Part shown: positions 10,185-20,732 of the stretch, piece after piece
Numbering within the stretch: position 1 is the stretch's first letter
How the letters are laid out: the number at the start of each line of letters is the position of its first letter
Assembly: GCA_030220185.1 (NCBI GenBank)
Contig: JASPKZ010009711.1
Coordinates: 1-64,000, forward strand
Length of the DNA: 64,000 bases
Direction: 5' to 3'
From: Diploptera punctata
Lineage: Eukaryota; Arthropoda; Insecta; Blattodea; Blaberidae
The notes under the pieces: generated by a model
The model's input: the letters and a program-made list of their open reading frames with translations, nothing else
Database searches by the model: none
What the model was told of the DNA's origin: nothing
Translations under genes and position numbers: made by a program

Positions 10185-10760
10185 AAAATTAACTCAAAAT
10201 GTCCGCAAAAAAATGACATAAAATATATAATTCAAAAAGGCAGATCGGTAATAACATTGTTAAACGGAGTTTTGTGGGATAAGAACATAAGAATAGATAA
10301 CAAATTACAAATTTGTAAATGAATAATTCGAAACACGCTAACATTCGGTGCAGAAACTTGGCATCTGAATAACAATTTGACTTTAAAGCTTATGTCTACC
10401 GAAATGGATTCTTACAGACGCTCAACTAGACATTCTACATTGGAAAAAAATCAGAAATATAATCTTCACACGACAAATGAAAGTCTAAATTTCAATATTA
10501 GATTTTGTGAGGTACAGACAACCAGAATGGTATTGTCATATACGTAGGATACCAGAGAAAACATTACCCAGACAAGCTTTGGAATGGATTCCACCTGAAA
10601 AAGGAAAGAGAGGTGGACCAGATTTAAATGGATGGATGATGTAAGAAGAGATATGAGGGAGCTAGGTGTGGAAGAATTGGAATGAGAAGATAGAGAAGAA
10701 TGGAGAAAGAAGATAAACATTTAAAAAGCTTTGGGCATAAGAAGATGTTTTATTACACTG
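10185..10760 (+). mobile_element. LINE-D 3' part
   Basis: Broken frames give LLNGVLWDKNIRIDNKLQI, then TLTFGAETWHLNNN, then RRSTRHS, RRIPEKTLPRQALEW and PPEKGKRGG. This is the GAETW...LRRS...RIP....LEW layout typical of LINE C-termini. Stops and frame changes show decay. It sits inside the mariner-type element. Confidence 0.7.
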
Positions 10761-10892
10761 TAAACCTGTTTATAAATAAGTAAATCATAATATTAATAAT
10801 AAAAATATTAATACTTGCAAATAGTTAGTACGTTTTTTCTTTAAGAATGAATATACAGAATAAAATAGAAAGCACTTTAACAATTAAAAAAA

Positions 10893-10978
10893 TTAACCTC
10901 ACCGGGAATCGAGCCTGCGACCTCTTGTATACGAATCAAGCCACTAAGCACTGAGCTACGCTTTCGCTGCCTCGTTGC
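10893..10978 (-). mobile_element. tRNA-derived SINE head
   Basis: The minus strand has AGCGTAGCTCAGTGCTTAG and B-box-like GGCTCGATTCCC. Confidence 0.5.
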
Positions 10979-11158
10979 GTTTAGAAATAATACTCTTCAA
11001 GGGAAGAAGTAAAACGTATTGTAGCACTACTGTGCAATTAGTTTACTCGTGTGAATCGCGCGTTAGAAATATTCGAGATCAAGAGTCGGCCCATTCTTTT
11101 TGTCGCTAAGTGAACATGTGGATTATTTTTGTTACAGGTACAGTGAAGATACGTCATA

Positions 11159-11575
11159 ATGTTTACAATAAACGGAAGAATCGCACTTGTTCAATATCGT
11201 TTAAATGGAAAACCCTATGATGAAGTCCAGAGGCTGTTTCACAAGGACTCCCCTACGAGGATTGTGAACAGGTTCTGTAGCTGATGAGGGCCGCTCCGGA
11301 CGACCACCGGTCAGCCCACTATCTGTACAGAATGTAAGGGAAGCTATCGAACGAAGTCCAAGAGCATCCACAAGCTAGATGATGAAGAGTATGCGGCACG
11401 AGCAGCTATGTGTTGGATGCTGTAGACGGGAGAACCACATGTATCATGTTCTCTTCAGTGGCGAAGTGACATTTCATGTCTCTGGCGTTGTCAGCAGACA
11501 CAATTGCCGGATCTGGGCAATCCTAGTGAAACCGCCTCTGAAACAACCTCTGGACTTCATCATAGGGTTTGCCAT
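11159..11575 (+). pseudogene. Tc1/mariner-type transposase pseudogene
   Basis: ATG at 11159 starts MFTINGRIALVQYRLNGKPY, a helix-turn-helix type N-terminus. A shifted frame then gives RPPVSPLSVQNVREAIERSP (the linker before a second HTH), and another gives LFSGEVTFHVSGVVSRHNC, a damaged version of the catalytic FSDEATFH..G.VNRHN motif; the catalytic D is lost. From memory, these motifs belong to arthropod DUF4817-type mariner relatives. The first half is repeated inverted at 11530-11690. Confidence 0.7.
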
Positions 11576-11707
11576 TTAAACGATATCGAACAAGTGCGAT
11601 TGTTTTGCTTATTGTAAACATTATTGCGTATCTTCATTGTACCTGTAACAAAAATAATCCACATGTACGTTTTCCGCAAAATGGATAGTTACTTTATGGG
11701 TACCCTG

Positions 11708-12345
11708 TATAACGGAAATTGACAGTTAATGAAAAATGAGGAAAATGTTTGAAGAAGTGACTGAATTCAAATACATAGGAATAACAATTACATACAGGAA
11801 TGAGATGCCTAAAGAAATTACACATAGCCCAATTCTGGAAATGTATGCTATTATATATTACAGTGACTCTTGTCGTTCCAACTTCACTAAAAATATTAAA
11901 CTGAAATGAATGTAAAACATGGACTCTTAATTTAAGGGAGAAGAAAATATTACAAGTATTTGAAAATAAAGTTCATACGAATATTTTTGGACCAAAGAGG
12001 GATGGACAGACAGTCGAATGGAGAAGTGAGTGAGTTACATGATCTTTATGGTAAACAAGTTAAAATAAGAACAATTAAGTCTCGTAGAGGGCGATGGGTA
12101 GAACATGTGGCACGAATGGGGAACGGAAGAGGGGCATGGAAGTTCTTTAAGGAAACCAGAGGGAAAGCGCTTAGTAGGCAGGCCAAGAATAAGGTGGGGA
12201 ATAACATAACAATGATTTGAGGGAAGTAGATTATAAAGGGGATGATTGTAAAACATCTCAGGATAGAGATGTATAGGGAGATTATTTTTCACGCTGCCAT
12301 GAACCTGAGGGTTCGATAGTGCCAGTGAGATAGTTAGTAATTCTA
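11708..12345 (+). mobile_element. LINE-A, 3' side of the split copy
   Basis: Resumes the element broken at 9176 and runs to its 3' end: EFKYIGITITYRNEMPKEI, then RGRWVEHVARMGNGRGAWKF and GAMNLRV. The final stretch before 12345 is GTGCCAGTGAGATAGTTAG. Several frameshifts. Confidence 0.8.
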
Positions 12346-12389
12346 GCCGTAATTGATAATGAAAAATATACATTTTTAACATATATTGC

Positions 12390-12628
12390 TTACGTATTTC
12401 CATAAAAATAAGAACGAATTTAGAAAGAACAATCCAAGTTTTTACAGCGCCAGACAAAATGCTACTTTTTTGCTACATGTTCCTGAATTCTACACAACTA
12501 CTGGATCTAAACATAGTAGATATCTAGGACCAAAATAATACAATGAATTAACTAGATCTAATCCAGAGCTAAGCAAATTAATAACAGATTTAAGGAGCAA
12601 TCGAACTGTTTTAATTAGATGTTAATTA
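12390..12628 (+). mobile_element. Possible LINE C-terminal fragment
   Basis: The frame reads LLHVPEFYTTTGSKHSRYLG, PKYYNELTRSNPELSKL and ITDLRSNRTVLIRC, ending in a stop. The pattern (..R.LGPKYYN.L......) resembles the C-terminus of some LINE ORFs. No other copy is in the window. Confidence 0.35.
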
Positions 12629-12696
12629 TGTATTTTTTTACCTGGTAAGTCAGTCGTCCTCAACTAAGTTATTAAACTTCAAGTTATTCTAATATG

Positions 12697-12728
12697 GAGG
12701 CCTTTCGAAAACAATGTTTCATCTTCTG
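12697..12728 (-). ncRNA. Hammerhead-like core, PLE copy 2 left arm
   Basis: Minus strand: CAGAAGA (U4 changed to A), stem II GAAAC/GTTTTC, GAAA, palindrome AGGCCT, then C. Confidence 0.4.
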
Positions 12729-13222
12729 CGTTTTAACTAAAACTAGTGGTGTTGTATAGGTTGTATAATGGATTTATGTCTGCGGTTATGTTCTCGTTGA
12801 GTACATATTTATTCCTTGCTTCTTTTAGAATCTCTGTCTTCAAGGATGCTGATCCTGTTGTTATTATATTCTTTGTATATTATTGACATAGAGTTATCGA
12901 TTTTTTCAAATCGATGACCTGTTTCGAGTATATGTTTGGCAAAACTTGATTTTTCTTCATTATTAGTAATTTTTTTAAATGTTCCGATAATGAACAAAAA
13001 TAAAGTTTTGCTAAATATATACTCGAAACAGGTCATCGATTTGAAAAAATCGATAACTCTATGTCAGTACTACACAAAGAGTATAATAAGAACAGGATCA
13101 GCATGATTGAAGACATAGAGATTCTACAAGAAACAAGGAATAAAGACCTGCTCAACGAGAACATACCCGCAGACATAAATCCGTTATACAACCTATACAA
13201 CACAATCAGTACCAGTTAAAAC

Positions 13223-13254
13223 GCGAAGATAAAACATTGTTTTCGAAAGGCCTC
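13223..13254 (+). ncRNA. Hammerhead-like core, PLE copy 2 right arm
   Basis: Degenerate core GCGAAGA, then AAAACATTGTTTTC as stem II, GAAA 13245-13248, AGGCCT 13248-13253, C at 13254. Confidence 0.35.
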
Positions 13255-13457
13255 CATATAGAATAACTTGAAGTTTAATAATTAGTTGAGGACGACTGAC
13301 TTCCCAGGTAAAAAATTATATAATTAGCATCTTATTACATAGCCTCAACGGTGCTTTATTATGAATTTCAGAAGTGTTGATATTTTAATTTAATTATTTA
13401 AATATTTTAAAATAGTGAAATAAGTAGTGACTTATTTTGGTTTATATTCTTATTTCC

Positions 13458-13836
13458 ACCGGCCGCGGTGGACTAGTGGTTATGCTCCTTGCCTCTGATC
13501 TCAAAGGTCGCGGGTTAAACCCGGCCGGGGTCGATGGATTTTTTTTTTAGAATGAAAAAATCCAAGGACCAAGTCCTCCGGGAGGGACTTTCAGCCGTAG
13601 GTCCCGAGTCTGAAGATTTTCAGGCTCGTAAAAGATCCTTAAGCCTGAATGAAAAGGCCTCTAAGCAAAATTTACCGAATTTTCAGCATGAGGCAGAACG
13701 CTGACACGGACCACTCAAAATGACATCTATACGAAAACAAGTGTAACTAAATTAGTATGGTTCAAATTCTTCCCTGTAGGGGGAGAGCGCTTAAATCTCT
13801 GTTAAGGGAAACATGGGCTTACAAGATACAAGATTA
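13458..13836 (+). mobile_element. SINE-D
   Basis: Head GGTGGACTAGTGGTTATGCT with a B-box-like GCGGGTTAAACCC, a body with TCCGGGAGGGACTTTCAG and AGGCTCGTAAAAGATCC, ending AAACATGGGCTTACAAGATA. Candidate 8-bp TSD TTATTTCC at 13450-13457 and 13837-13844. Other copies are at 23083, 34796 and 56812. Confidence 0.85.
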
Positions 13837-13852
13837 TTATTTCCTAATGTAT

Positions 13853-14460
13853 TTGATTACTTTCTTCAGTTTGGTGTTATGCATGTCATTTTGTTTAAAT
13901 CATTCTCTAATGCATTAATTGTTTGTGTAGAGTGAATATTATATTTTGAAACTTTCTCTATATTTGTTTTTGTTTATATTATAACTTAATATATTTAATT
14001 ACATTCTTCAGTTTGGTATTAATGCATTATATAATGTTTTGTTCTTATCATTCTCTTTTGTACTAATTCTTCATATGTCAGAGTGAGTTTTACATTTTGA
14101 AACTTTCTCCTAAAGTTGTTTTGTTTTATATTATTTCCTAATGTCTGTAATTGCCTTCTTCAGACTGGTATTAATCTATTTCATATTGTTGTGTCTAGTT
14201 TATTTTCACTTGTATTATTTTTTTTAATTGTTTATGTACCAGAATTTATTTTGTGTGTTGAAACTGGTCCTAAATTTGTATATTTTGTTTTTCTTCTCCC
14301 TTTAACCAAAACTTTGTAATGTATATATTCTACGAGTATACATGTAGCCTATTGTTCTTAAATTGAACTGCACCCGAGCACGAGCACTTACTCAGTCGGG
14401 TGTCACTAGTGTGTACAACACTTATTTGTGAATAAAATTTATTCTTATTCCTACTTAAAC
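13853..14460 (+). repeat. Degenerate tandem repeat ending in a LINE-3'-UTR-like tail
   Basis: Three units of about 150-160 bp, each with TTTCTTCAG-like, TTTTGAAACTTTCTC-like and ATTGTTT-like blocks (TTGAAACT at about 13947, 14096 and 14258). GGGTGTCACTAGTGTGTAC and GAATAAAATTTATTC follow, a polyadenylation-signal end like that of many LINEs. No ORF. Confidence 0.5.
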
Positions 14461-14596
14461 GATGATTAAACTGTGCATCTTATCTTGATAATTGAAGTTT
14501 TCAAGTATTAAAATAGTCTATAAAATAAGTTAAAATATACCTTCTTAGGTAAGATGTGTCGTCCTCAACTTATAAAATATGTATTCTTTATGTCTG

Positions 14597-14628
14597 TAGG
14601 CCTTTCAGAACACCCGTTCTATCTTCAG
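14597..14628 (-). ncRNA. Hammerhead ribozyme core, PLE copy 3 left arm
   Basis: Minus strand carries CTGAAGA, stem II AGAAC/GTTCT, GAAA, palindrome AGGCCT and A. All core bases are canonical. Confidence 0.55.
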
Positions 14629-14756
14629 CAGGTCTTTCTTCTCTACATTATCTGATATGATGGTTGATGCTGCTGGTCCTAATTTGTCACGACAACACCA
14701 CATTAGGACCAGCAGCATCAACCATCATATCAGATAATGTAGCGAAGAAAGACCTG

Positions 14757-14788
14757 CTGAAGATAGAACGGGTGTTCTGAAAGGCCTA
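14757..14788 (+). ncRNA. Hammerhead ribozyme core, PLE copy 3 right arm
   Basis: CTGAAGA 14757-14763, stem II AGAAC (14765-14769) and GTTCT (14774-14778) with loop GGGT, GAAA 14779-14782, palindromic stem III AGGCCT 14782-14787, A17 at 14788. Stem I starts with CAG after the cleavage site and CTG before the core. This is the best copy; the four-base palindrome implies pairing in trans or as a dimer. Confidence 0.6.
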
Positions 14789-14905
14789 CAGACATAAAGA
14801 ATACATATTTTATAAGTTGAGGACAACAGATCTTACCTAAGAAGGTATATTTTAACTTATTTTGTTTTATGACTAATCCACCTCAACGGTTTTAACAATT
14901 AATTT

Positions 14906-15177
14906 TATTAGTATTGAAAATAGTCTGTTTTATATTTGAATAAAAAATGTTATACTGTATGCCTCCGGACTGTTCTGCTTTCGAGTGGAATATGGGTAAG
15001 ATAGTGATACAGTTTGATTACTATCTACCAAATGTTGAGTTATAGCCTCTCCTTTGTTTTTAGGAGTTACTAGACCAAGTTAATTTAGTTATCTTATTTG
15101 CCCATAGATGTCATGAATGACAGTCGGTCAACATACCGACTAAATGAGACATCTAGTAGGCAACTAAGGTATTAATA
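14906..15177. other. No recognised feature
   Basis: Unassigned. Confidence 0.5.
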
Positions 15178-15295
15178 GGACGTTAAGGTCGGTAAATTGT
15201 GCTTAGAGGCCTTTTTATTCAGGCTTAAGGATCTTCTACGAGCCTGAAAACCTTTTGACTCGGGATCCATGACGTTTCCGATCTCTAATTGAGTA
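15178..15295 (-). mobile_element. SINE-D fragment
   Basis: Central part only: GCTTAGAGGCCTTTTTATTC and GAGCCTGAAAACC, as in 23.2 kb. Both ends are missing. Confidence 0.7.
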
Positions 15296-15477
15296 CCTCT
15301 CATACTACTACGTCCTTCTATTTAATTTTAATACTGGATAATGATCAATCAATTAATATATACAATTATAAATTACTCGATATTTTTTTATCCGAATCCC
15401 CAAGTTTTCTATGTCATCACCTCTATCTGCGACTCTCTCTATAAAGAACTAAATTTCTTTTTTTATTATAAGTATTC

Positions 15478-15775
15478 CACTATACAGTGTGTCTCCTTCA
15501 ACCCAAAGTGATTTTTCTCCAGAGGTTCCTGTCTAAAGCATATTCTTCCCTCAAATATCTAGCTTCCATACTTCTCCTCACTCCATATATCCAACGTTCT
15601 CCAGGTCTGCATCTTCCACTTCTTCCATTAGCTTTCCAATTAAGGGCCCTCTTTGGTATTCTCTCTTCTTCCATTCTTATGAGGTGTCCATACCATTTCA
15701 AACGCTTTACTTCTATTTTTTTCTATTTTTTTTCAACTTGCATAATTTACCTTATTGTGCTGTTTAAATTTCATC
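15478..15775 (-). mobile_element. LINE-E 3' end
   Basis: The minus strand encodes MKWYGHLIRMEEERIPKRAL, GRCRPGERWIYGVRRSMEAR and LDRNLWRKITLG, the C-terminal LINE layout (GHL.RM, RPGERW). It matches the plus-strand copy at 26517-26853. Confidence 0.75.
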
Positions 15776-16481
15776 AGGTTTAAATAATTTACAATCAATT
15801 TGAGAAGATCTTTTTATGATCCTGATTTAACACCTATCTTAATGTTATAATTAGCAATGTGACATTTAAACATTTAAACTAGTACTTTGAACTGTAATCA
15901 TTTAGATATACGTAAACATAAATTTCAATAAATCTATAAATATAATCCATATGAAGACTACACAAGGAAAAACAATCACATTCTGTGTAAATTTGAAACA
16001 AAATTAAAAACGCTCTTATAATAAAAGTATTATGAACATGGATATTGTATCAAACACTGTTTGTATAACAAATTATTATATTGGAATTGATATTTGTGCC
16101 GCCCTGTGAAGAAAACAATGAAAACAAACAATGGAAACACTGTCAGCACATTTTTTGTATGAAAGAACAATCAAAGTCCACATAATTTCCTTCTTTAAAT
16201 TGCAAAATTGGGGATAGTAATGAACAGTGACAGTTAAGAAAACACGCATAAAATATGCGCGACTGTTTCAATGCAAATACACAACATTTACGTTTCATAG
16301 GCCTACTTTAAATTTGAGAAAAAGTTTTGGGCTGTATGAGAGCAGAACTTTTTCAGTTCTTCTAAGTCATTATATTTCTGTCTTGTTACTGGGATGGGAT
16401 CTTTTACAAATTAACACATTGTCGTACCTTTTCAATAATTAAAATTCAGGTTTACAAACATTTGTAACGAAAATCAGTTAT
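15776..16481. other. No recognised feature
   Basis: AT-rich. A 71-residue plus-strand frame at 16227-16442 lacks any motif. Confidence 0.5.
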
Positions 16482-17520
16482 ACTCTAACTCACTGGCACT
16501 ATCGAACCTGTGGGTTCATGGCCGCGCGGACATAAGGTCTCCATACATCCCTATCCTGAGCTGATGCTTTCCAATCATTCCGTGTATAATCTACTTCCCT
16601 CAAATCATAGCTAATGTTATTTTCCCACCTCATTCTTGGTCTACCAACTGGGGGTTTTCCCTCTGGCTTTCCTACAAGAAGCTTCCATGCACGTCTTTCA
16701 TTCCCCATACGCGCAACATGTCCTGCCCATCGCAATCTACGAAACTTAACTGTTCTTATTATATCTGGCTTCCTATAAAGACCATGTAGTTCATTGTTAT
16801 GGAGTCTTCTCCATTCACCTGTCTGTTCATCTCTCTTTGGTCCAAACATTTTCCTTAAGTACTTCATTCTCAAATACTCGTAATCTCCTTTCCTGCCTTA
16901 AAGTAAGAGTCCATGTTTCGCACCCCTATAATATAACTGGTAGAATAATAGTTTTATATAATTTCAGTTTAACGTTTTTTGAAAGGAGTTGGGACATCAA
17001 AAGTCTCTGTAATGCATAATAGTACGCATTTCCAGAACTGAGCCTATGTTTAATTTCTTTGTGCATATCGTTCCTATTTGTGATTATTGTTCCTAGGTAT
17101 TTAAATTCAGCCACTTCCTCAAAATTTCCCACATTTGTCATTAGCTGCCCATTTCCATTATATAATGTATTTTTATGTGTGACCATATATTTAGTTTAAT
17201 TGATATTTATTTCCAGTCCTAATTTCTTAGTGTTGCTCAATAGTGTGTGCGTGTTGTCCTTTAGTATCTAGTCGCTATCAGCAAATAGTACATCATCAGC
17301 ATAAACTAACAGCTTATTAATACCATAGAGTTGTAGGTCCATCTTCATCCTCTGAAGATTTGATGGCATGCTCTAGTACAAAATTAAATTGTAGAGGAGA
17401 TAGTACATCTCCTTGCTTCAACCCATTGTGGATTTCAAAAGTGTCCGAAAACTGTTTGCCTACATGCACCATACTCTTTGTGCCATTTAGACACATTCGT
17501 ATAAGTCTAACTTAAGCGAA
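16482..17520 (-). mobile_element. LINE-A, longest copy in the window
   Basis: Minus strand, in order: MCLNGTKSMVHVGKQFSDTF and NGLKQGDVLSPLQFNFVLEH (reverse transcriptase palm), VYADDVLF with the catalytic Y-A-D-D at 17292-17303, EFKYLGTIITNRNDMHKEIK, QLLSKNVKLKLYKTIILPVI, RVFENKV-like, MFGPKRDEQTGEWRRLHNNE, WAGHVARMGNERRAWKLLV and RPRMRWENNISYDLREVDY. The 3' UTR is very short. The family resembles RTE-clade LINEs by this C-terminus and by tails of GTTA units. 5' truncated, with several frameshifts. Confidence 0.85.
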
Positions 17521-17773
17521 TTCCGAACTCTAGCTGGATACTATATAACTTCTACACTCTATAAGATTTCTTATTTACAACTGGATGGACCCTGATTTAA
17601 CATACAACTGTGGGACTTTGATAGATCTTCCATTGTACAATTTATTTTGAAGGTAATTTTACGTGAACTACGAATGATATTTCCATGTATTGACATATAA
17701 AATAGTAGTACTCTATGACAGGAATAATAATATACACATAACATATGTTTTGTAAAAAGTGGACTTTCATTGT
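17521..17773. other. No recognised feature
   Basis: Unassigned filler between a LINE and a microsatellite. Confidence 0.5.
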
Positions 17774-17774
17774 A

Positions 17775-17813
<39 letters not shown>

Positions 17814-17858
17814 TATATCCATCCATCCATCCATCCATCCATCCATCCATCCATCCAT
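17774..17858. repeat. (TA)n followed by (ATCC)n
   Basis: TA dinucleotides to about 17817, then ten or so ATCC units that are the expanded tail of the adjacent minus-strand SINE-A. Confidence 0.95.
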
Positions 17859-18156
17859 AGTAATTCTGCCCGAAGGCAGGTCCGTCATTGCAATTATAGC
17901 ATTTTCGTGCTATGCTTGCCGCTTTACTAGGGAATTGTAGGTGTGGTATTCCCTTTGCTTTCCACACCGGTGAAGGATGATGATGGCCATATGATTTCGG
18001 GGACCGTTTGGGTCTTAAAGTTTTCCTGACATTTGTCTTACACGTGAGGAAAACCCCCGATAAAAACCTCACCCAGAAAAACTACCCCGACCGGGGATCG
18101 AACCCGGGCCCGCCGCGTGACAAGGCAGCATGCTACCTCGAGACCACAGCGGTGGA
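17818..18156 (-). mobile_element. SINE-A
   Basis: Full length in minus orientation. The head lies at the right (CGAACCCGGGCCCGCCGCG, CCTCGAGACCACAGCGGTGG) and the tail at the left with the expanded ATCC array. It carries the ATGATGATGGCCAT block before GGGGACCG. Confidence 0.9.
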
Positions 18157-18774
18157 CATAATATATATACATTCATAAATTGTGTACACGCATAATTATG
18201 ATTTTTGATAGAAATGAGTTACACTTGTTTATAATAAAAATGTCAATCCCATTTTTATAAACCACCGTCATCTTATTAATTTGATTAAATCCCTCACGAG
18301 AAATAGGTTTTCATCCTTGATAACCTACAACGTAAATACTATCTCTAGAAGTTATTTAGGTCGTGTTCATAACGGTATGACGTATTATATAATAGAATAG
18401 CATTTATTGCAAGAGATAATTGTGAAAGCAACAAAATTGTAATTACTTATTTCGTGTAGGAATGTGTACCATGTAACTACAGCATAAGCCATGATTAGCT
18501 GTTATCACCAACTTTACATTTTAAAGAAACAATAGTAACCGTGGGATTATCTGTTTTTGCTATAAAGCTATTAAAACAGACTTTCTAATTGTATTCCTTA
18601 TAGGATCAATTTAGAAGAAAACCCATAAAATGTATCTATTTTAAGCTTACAAGAATCCTTAATAAAGTAACGAAAACACACCTAAAATATTATGTTAAAA
18701 ATTATCAAAGTAAAAAAAAGTATCGTTAAAATTAATTAAACTTTGTAACATCATTTTACACTTGGTATTTAAGC
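18157..18774. other. No recognised feature
   Basis: AT-rich, no ORF or repeat recognised. Confidence 0.5.
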
Positions 18775-19375
18775 CAGTGTCTTGGACAAAGAAATTAAAC
18801 ATAGACTCAAATCTGGAAGTGCGTGCTATTATGCATTAAGGGACCTTGACGTCCCACTCCTTTAAAAAAACGTTAAACTGAAAATATATAAAACTATTAT
18901 TCTACCAGTTATAATATATGGACGCCATATATGTACTCTTACTTTAAGGCAGGAAAGGAGATTAGGAGTATTTGAGAATAAAGTTCTTACGAAAATTTTT
19001 TGGACCAAAGAGAGATGAACAGACAGGTGAATGGAGAAGACTACATAACTGTGAACTATATAGTCTTTATCGGATGCCAGATATAATAACAGTTAAGTCT
19101 CGTAGACTCCGATGGGCAGAACATGTGGCACGAATGGGAAATGGAACACGTGTATGGAAGCTTCTTGTAGGAAAACCAGAGGGAAAACGCTTGGTTGGTA
19201 GACCAAGAATGAGGTGGCAAAATAGCATTAAATATAATTTGAGGGAAGTAGATTATACAGGGAATGATTGGAAAACATTAGCTCAGGATAAGTGATGTTG
19301 GGGAGAACTTGTGTCCGCAGCGGGCATGAACCATCGTGTTCGATTAGTGCCAGTGAGTTAGATTTAGTTTTGGAT
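18775..19375 (+). mobile_element. LINE-A 3' part
   Basis: Starts within the ...EIKHRLKSGSACYYAL region and runs to the 3' end (VPVS stop region). FLRKFFGPKRDEQTGEWRRL, LRWAEHVARMGNGTRVWKLL and RPRMRWQNSIKYNLREVDYT lie in one 107-residue frame. 5' truncated. Confidence 0.85.
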
Positions 19376-19421
19376 GATTATAGATGATAATATCACAATT
19401 TATAAATAATTAATATAATTG

Positions 19422-19830
19422 GCCGCTCCGTGACGCAGAGCAGTTAGAGATCTCGCCTCTCACAGCTGGGGTGTCGAGATCGAGTCTCTCCGGTCACTTC
19501 ATATGGGTTTCAAATGGTAGAAACGAAACGGAGCTAGAGCAGGTTTTTCTCAAGGTTTCTATCGTTTTTCCTGCCCACAAATTTCATTACACCAACTCCA
19601 ACCATGTTACACATCAATATCATTTTCATTTAATTTCGTTCATCCGCTCCTGTAACGGTGCGTCATAAGTGTCTGCTGGCGCCCTGTGTCTTGCACCAGA
19701 CCTCTATTAATCTAGCGGTCTTATATCACTCAGTGACTCATCCTTGGCGCAACCTAAGGAGGGTGAGTACGATTAGAACACACACGAGTTGAGGTTATTC
19801 CTTTTATTAGTTATTTCCAATGTATTTATT
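19422..19830 (+). mobile_element. SINE-E, diverged
   Basis: Head GGCCGCTCCGTGACGCAGAG with B-box-like GTCGAGATCGAGTC, a body with GCAGGTTTTTCTCAAGG and CGCTCCTGTAACGGTGCGTC, and an end GAGTTGAGGTTATTCC. TSDs not visible. Confidence 0.75.
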
Positions 19831-19950
19831 AAACTGGAGAGATAAGGTCACAAAATCATCTTTCACTTAACCAATGAAAAATCAGTGAGGATGCCACAAA
19901 AATTACATAATGATATAGAAACAATAATTACAAGTACATACAAATTATAC

Positions 19951-20293
19951 ATCCATCCATCTTATCCATAGTAATTTCAATGCCCTAGGCAGGTCACTTC
20001 ACTGTGTCAATTCACTGCAATCGACAGCCTTTTCATACTATGCTTTGCAGCTTTACTAGGGAATTATAGGTGTGGTAGCTTCCCGTTGCTTTCCACACCA
20101 ATGAACGACGATGATGATGATGATGATAAGAATGGTGATTATGCCCAGATGATTTTCGGGGACCTGACATTTGTCTTACAGGTGAGGAAAAACCCCGAAA
20201 AAACCTCGCCTAGGAGCCAATCCCGACCGGGAATCGAACCCGGGCCCGCTGCGTGACAAGGCAGCACGCTACCTCGAGACACAGCGGTGGACA
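19951..20293 (-). mobile_element. SINE-A with 9-bp TSD
   Basis: Minus-orientation SINE-A flanked by AAATTATAC at 19942-19950 and 20294-20302. The tail has ATCCATCCAT; a GATGATGATGATGAT run lies internally. Confidence 0.9.
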
Positions 20294-20302
20294 AAATTAT
20301 AC

Positions 20303-20732
20303 AAGGTAAACCAAATTAAAATTTAATTAAACTAGGCTAATAGTATTATAAAAACGAAAATTAATCCGTTAATTAGATGAGTCAGATTACTAAAAAAACC
20401 TCTAGAGGTAGGGAGTTCCAGTGTAGCAGTGGATATGGTAGGGTATAAGAATTAGATTAGTGTAATGTTCAGGGGTGTAAAGTAACAGATTTTATTACAA
20501 AATCAAAATGCTATAAAACTAAAGATATATGTGGAGGCAAATTAATGTTATTGGAGATTAGATGCATATTGCTTAATATTTTTATATCTACAACCTTTCA
20601 CAAGTTTGATATTCTGTGTTGACTTATAGAAATTCAGACAAATTTATGGAATTTATAAATATACTATGAAAATACGAATTCGATATTGTTCTACACCGCT
20701 CTAGTGAAAGGATTTTTGTTGCATTTTTTGCA
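20303..20732. other. No recognised feature
   Basis: Unassigned AT-rich DNA. Confidence 0.5.

Larger units (their letters stand above)
9177..11707 (-). mobile_element. Tc1/mariner-type element nested in LINE-A
   Basis: Terminal inverted repeats of about 40 bp: GGGTACCCACAAAGTAACTA at 9177 and its complement ending at about 11707, both continuing through CCATTTTGCGGAAAACGTAC. The flanking LINE-A reads across when the block is removed. The right end carries a 5'UTR and ORF start on the minus strand. The interior is rearranged and holds SINEs, a microsatellite and another LINE. A TA target site is probable, but the junction is degenerate. Confidence 0.75.
12640..13395. mobile_element. Penelope-like foldback, copy 2
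   Basis: Inverted arms of about 270-320 bp meet near 12965-13000. The coding sense reads SFAKHILETGHRFEKIDNSM, SIIYKEYNNNRISILED and then, on the right arm, NENIPADINPLYNLY. This is the same layout as copy 1: the segment after a GIY-YIG domain. AGTTGAGGACGACTGACTT and then CCTCAACGG mark the right end. Confidence 0.75.
14500..14905. mobile_element. Penelope-like foldback, copy 3
   Basis: A near-perfect inverted repeat, arms about 14521-14694 and 14697-14865, ending in CCTCAACGG near 14880. It holds only the 3' non-coding part (ATAAGTTGAGGAC, AGGCCT, CAGCAGGTC blocks) shared with the other PLE copies. The shortness of the loop implies that a transcript would fold into one long hairpin. Confidence 0.75.

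Noticed and set aside
11281..11310. CTGATGAGGGCC as another hammerhead core
   Set aside because: No GAAA or stem II partner follows.
11379..11579. 66-residue ORF as an independent gene
   Set aside because: Its central part is the damaged transposase catalytic motif of the mariner-type element.
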